A stretch of DNA of 64,000 nucleotides from UMGS1002 sp964570825 (GTDB taxonomy: Bacteria > Bacillota > Clostridia > Oscillospirales > CAG-272): NCBI GenBank assembly GCA_964570825.1, contig CAZMZJ010000005.1:87757-151756 (forward strand), read 5' to 3'. Of the stretch, positions 61,603-64,000 are shown in pieces (the first letter of the stretch is position 1; each line of letters begins with the position of its first letter). Position numbers and translations under genes: made by a program. The notes beneath the pieces were generated by a model. That model saw only the letters and a program-made list of their open reading frames with translations. It did not search any database and was not told the origin of the DNA.

Positions 61603-61926
61603 TTACTGCTGAGCTTTCTTTCTTGCTTCGAAGCAAGCGCTGCAGTAAACGGGTCTGTCGTTGGAGGGCTGGAATGTCACCTTTGCTTCACCGCCGCACT
61701 GAGCACATACGGTCGTATAGTACTCGCGCGGAGCCTTGCCTGCGTTCTTCTTTGCGTCGCGGCAGGCCTTGCAGGACTTGGGTTTGTTCTGGAAACCCTT
61801 CTGAGCGTAAAATCTCTTTTCGCCGGCTGTGAACACGAATTCCGCGCCGCATTCCTTGCAAACAAGAGTCTCATCCTTGAAATCCTGCTCTTCGGCTGCT
61901 CCAACCTTTACTTCTTCGTCCAACAT
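61603..61926 (-). CDS. Small protein with two zinc ribbons
   Basis: 107 residues. Two Cys4 modules: Cys23/26 with Cys52/55, and Cys74/77 with Cys95/98 (CKEC, CKAC, CAQC, CSAC). It matches the probable zinc-ribbon families common in Clostridia and in uncultured bacteria (zf_trcl-like first module). Acidic N-terminus. Probably binds nucleic acid or protein; no function is established. GAGG precedes the ATG. It is a single gene with a very strong terminator. Confidence 0.85.
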   Translation of the reverse strand: MLDEEVKVGAAEEQDFKDETLVCKECGAEFVFTAGEKRFYAQKGFQNKPKSCKACRDAKKNAGKAPREYYTTVCAQCGGEAKVTFQPSNDRPVYCSACFEARKKAQQ

Positions 61927-62115
61927 GCTTTTTTCTACCTCGCTTTGAAATTTGAAATATGGTTTAATTACCCCGGACGGATTTTAACCGCCACCTTTGA
62001 AGTCAATCAACGCTCTAATTAAGCTACACGGGCATATTAACAGGAACGGTGAGCGCCGTAACCCGAATTTTTGATTATATATAGAAACAATTCATTTCCA
62101 CAATCATACTGCCCG

Positions 62116-62706
62116 TTACTTTTCCAAAAGAGAGCGAAGCTTGCGCTTTATACGGTAAAGCGCGTTGTCGATCGATTTTTCAGACCGTCCGAGTTTTTCG
62201 GAAATTTCATACGAGGAAAGACCCGATATGTACATGGTCCAGACCCTGTTCTCATATTCCGAAAGATTTTTCTTAATAAGGCTCCGTAACGCCTTTTCGC
62301 TTTCCTCTTCGATAACGCGGCCGGCCGGATCGCTTTCCGCCTCCGCTCTGTGCCTTAAATAATTATAATCTTCGTATTCCAGCGAAGCAACCGTATTCCC
62401 AGCTCTGCGGCGTGCCGAACGCACCTCAGAAATCAGAGCGTTTGTAACGCATATCTTGGCATAAAGCCCAAACTCGATACCCGGCTTATCGGGGTCAAAT
62501 TTCATTATCGCCCGGTAAAACACCGCCAACGCTTCCTGCCGGAGATCCTCGGCGTCGTGCACGCCCCCGGCAAACTGATTGACCGTAGACCGGATCATCG
62601 GTTCGTATAGCGCAAGCAACCGCCCGAACGCCCCCTGATCCCCTTTTTTTACCTCGCCGATCAGCTCGCGCACCGACGTCTTTTTTGCGTTATCATTTAT
62701 GCTCAT
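62116..62706 (-). CDS. Sigma-70 family RNA polymerase sigma factor, SigH-like
   Basis: 196 residues. Region 2 (~20-100) with DAEDLRQEALAVFYRAIMKFDP and region 4 (~140-196) with LSSYEISEKLGRSEKSIDNALYRIKRKL; the KSIDNAL stretch matches SigH (Spo0H). Region 3 is absent, as in SigH and ECF types. It could be the stationary-phase and sporulation sigma-H or a relative; sequence alone does not settle it. ATG 62706 was chosen from the alignment of region 2; the ribosome site is weak. Confidence 0.88.
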   Translation of the reverse strand: MSINDNAKKTSVRELIGEVKKGDQGAFGRLLALYEPMIRSTVNQFAGGVHDAEDLRQEALAVFYRAIMKFDPDKPGIEFGLYAKICVTNALISEVRSARRRAGNTVASLEYEDYNYLRHRAEAESDPAGRVIEEESEKALRSLIKKNLSEYENRVWTMYISGLSSYEISEKLGRSEKSIDNALYRIKRKLRSLLEK

Positions 62707-62773
62707 CGATATCAGCCATATCCTGTAAAAATTGCGAAATCTCTTGTCACATCTATACAATTTGACAGTTTTT

Positions 62774-62801
62774 ATTATATCACCAAAAAATATTATGTCA
62801 A
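62774..62801 (-). promoter_or_regulatory. Promoter of the SigH-like gene
   Basis: Minus strand: -35 TTGACA (62796-62801, perfect), 16-base spacer, -10 TATAAT (62774-62779, perfect). It lies about 70 bases upstream of the chosen ATG. Confidence 0.8.
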
Positions 62802-63120
62802 GACCCCGTCCGGCACAATTTTCTTCTCTTTATGCTTATTTTATGTTTTTAATGTAAAAAGGCTACAAATGGCATTGCTTAATTTTGGAGCATTTTACCA
62901 AAATTTGTGCGTTTTTTGCCGCTTTTTTCTCGGTTTTTGCTAAAAAATTTACAAATTATTAACATTTAGGCGGAATAAAATCAATTTAACCTTCTGATGG
63001 CAATTACTTCCCTCGCCTTCAAGAGCCGCTCCGGCGCGCCGTCCGCCTGAATATCGCCATTTAAAATAATTTCCAAAGCCGCTCGCGCTTATTTTCGCCG
63101 GCCCTTCCGGATTTGAAACC
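62802..63120. other. Gene-free stretch
   Basis: AT-rich, 319 bases, no reading frame or RNA I can support. Nothing clear seen beyond the flanking promoter and terminator. Confidence 0.6.
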
Positions 63121-63147
63121 AAAAGAACGCCCGCCGGGCGTTCTTTT
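63121..63147 (-). terminator. Intrinsic terminator of the DUF4364 gene
   Basis: AAAAGAACGCCC (63121-63132) and GGGCGTTCTTTT (63136-63147), a perfect 12-bp stem with a 3-base loop. The stem itself ends in T4 on the minus strand. It resembles the tRNA-Thr terminator (shared AAAAGAACG). Confidence 0.85.
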
Positions 63148-63172
63148 CATATAATATTACAGTACCCATTTG

Positions 63173-63724
63173 TCATTCGTCAAAAAGATAGTTGACGTTC
63201 CCGGCAAGCAGCGCCAGCACCCCTCGGTATATAACTTCGGGACGCTCGATAAAGTTGTCTTTCATGCGTTTGGCGCGGTCGAGCGAATCCACCACAACCG
63301 ATATCTTGAAAATTCTGTCGCGCTTTTCATCGAGCGAACAGATGAAGCTGTATCCCCCATCTTCCCGCGGCTCTATCGAGCAGTTCGCTTCTATCCCGCG
63401 GCGGTTGAAATCTATGTATCGCAGGGCGCACTTCATCGATTTGTCAAGAATCGAGGACAGTATGTCGGAGTGCAGCTCGCGCGCCACACACCTTCCCTTT
63501 TCCGTGACCGCATATTCGGAACCGCCGTCCAGCTTCTTCAGTTCCTCAATCAGCCCCCCGTCCAGCATTTCGTTGAAGCTTTCAGCAAAGTCAAGATACA
63601 TCACGTAGTCCGTCTGCATGACTATGTCGTTAATCGTCACGTAATCGAGCGGATAGTTTATGTTTTCCATGAGGTACAGAACAAATATCTTCACATTGTT
63701 CTTGCTTCCGATAGGAGAACCCAT
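63173..63724 (-). CDS. DUF4364 family protein, winged-helix-like regulator
   Basis: 183 residues. N-terminal part (IGSKNNVKIFVLYLMENINYPLDYVTINDIVM, LDGGLIEELKKLDGGSEYAVTEKGR) looks like a winged helix of the PadR/DUF4364 type; the C-terminal domain is beta-rich. Common in Clostridia, function unknown, probably a transcription regulator. ATG 63724 was chosen because AAAGGGA lies 8 bases upstream. It has its own promoter and terminator. Confidence 0.88.
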   Translation of the reverse strand: MGSPIGSKNNVKIFVLYLMENINYPLDYVTINDIVMQTDYVMYLDFAESFNEMLDGGLIEELKKLDGGSEYAVTEKGRCVARELHSDILSSILDKSMKCALRYIDFNRRGIEANCSIEPREDGGYSFICSLDEKRDRIFKISVVVDSLDRAKRMKDNFIERPEVIYRGVLALLAGNVNYLFDE

Positions 63725-63817
63725 AACCACGGTCCCTTTCCGTAAGATTTCCGATGCGCCGAAGGCCCGGTTAAGCCTTTTCAATATGTTTGCGCCGTTA
63801 TAACATCGGTAACGGTT

Positions 63818-63846
63818 ATTTTATCATATTTTCCCGAATATTTCAA
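63818..63846 (-). promoter_or_regulatory. Promoter of the DUF4364 gene
   Basis: Minus strand: -35 TTGAAA (63841-63846), 17-base spacer, -10 TAAAAT (63818-63823). Confidence 0.7.
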
Positions 63847-63945
63847 TACTTTTGTTTGCATTGGAGCGGAATTTATGTTATAATAAATGTATTGCAGACT
63901 TCTACCAGATCCGCAGCGCGGCGAAAGGCTTGTTCCGTCCGCCGC

Positions 63946-64000
63946 AAGTTCAAAGTTCAAAGTTCAAAGTTCAAAGTTCAAAGTTCAAAGTTCAAAGTTC
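63946..64000. repeat. Heptamer tandem repeat AAGTTCA, cut by the window edge
   Basis: Seven perfect AAGTTCA units and most of an eighth run to the last base. On the other strand the unit reads AACTTTG, close to the AACTTGT heptamer at 57301-57356. Total length is unknown. Confidence 0.95.

Overview
The window looks like core chromosome of a spore-forming, low-to-mid GC Clostridia bacterium (Bacillota), probably a gut or rumen lineage. The basis is gene content and order: Spo0A, a GerW/YtfJ-type sporulation protein, a SigH-like sigma factor, DacF, HrcA with a CIRCE operator, ScpA/ScpB, DprA-TopA-TrmFO, Smc-FtsY, and family members typical of Clostridia (DUF2953, DUF4364, DUF3810, GH127). Ribosome binding sites are of the strong AGGAGG type, and many promoters match the sigma-A consensus with exact 17-bp spacers. 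A run of exactly 100 N inside a tandem repeat shows that this is a scaffolded draft assembly.

Layout. 1-6390 (minus): ABC ATPase (cut by the window edge), Tex, UvrB, RsuA-type pseudouridine synthase. 6599-9697 (plus): a large GH2 beta-galactosidase, followed by about 650 bp of tandem repeats. 10557-14383 (minus): membrane-anchored protein of unknown function, GreA, S41 protease, CdaR-type regulator. 14560-21664 (minus): the hrcA-grpE-dnaK-dnaJ-prmA-rsmE heat-shock cluster with promoter and CIRCE. 21722-32281 (minus): trmFO, plsX, rnc, Elp3-like radical SAM, smc, ftsY, an SGNH-like protein and a lipoprotein. 32387-38587 (minus): topA, dprA, a TrmH-type methyltransferase and the infC-rpmI-rplT operon with a leader attenuator.

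38797-48990 (plus): a candidate small RNA, then lon-engB, an M50 protease, scpA-scpB, DUF2953, ytfJ, dacF, rluB, a small unknown gene and spo0A. 49184-50968 (plus): DUF362/ferredoxin protein and an RpiB-like isomerase. 51094-53233 (minus): GH127 and tRNA-Thr(CGT). 53429-60512: rsmA, an SLH surface protein (minus), ilvE, DUF3810 and murA. 60900-64000 (minus): an 18-bp repeat array that may be a hexapeptide-repeat gene, a zinc-ribbon protein, a SigH-like sigma factor and a DUF4364 regulator. A heptamer repeat runs off the right edge.

Most of the window is conserved housekeeping, and no defence island, prophage, IS element or CRISPR array was seen. The least explained parts are the candidate small RNA at 38832-38945, the apparent AUA start codon of infC, the 18-bp array across the assembly gap whose changes look protein-conservative in one frame, the 70-bp dimeric tandem array after the beta-galactosidase, and a set of 6-8 bp tandem repeats that lie just outside transcription units.
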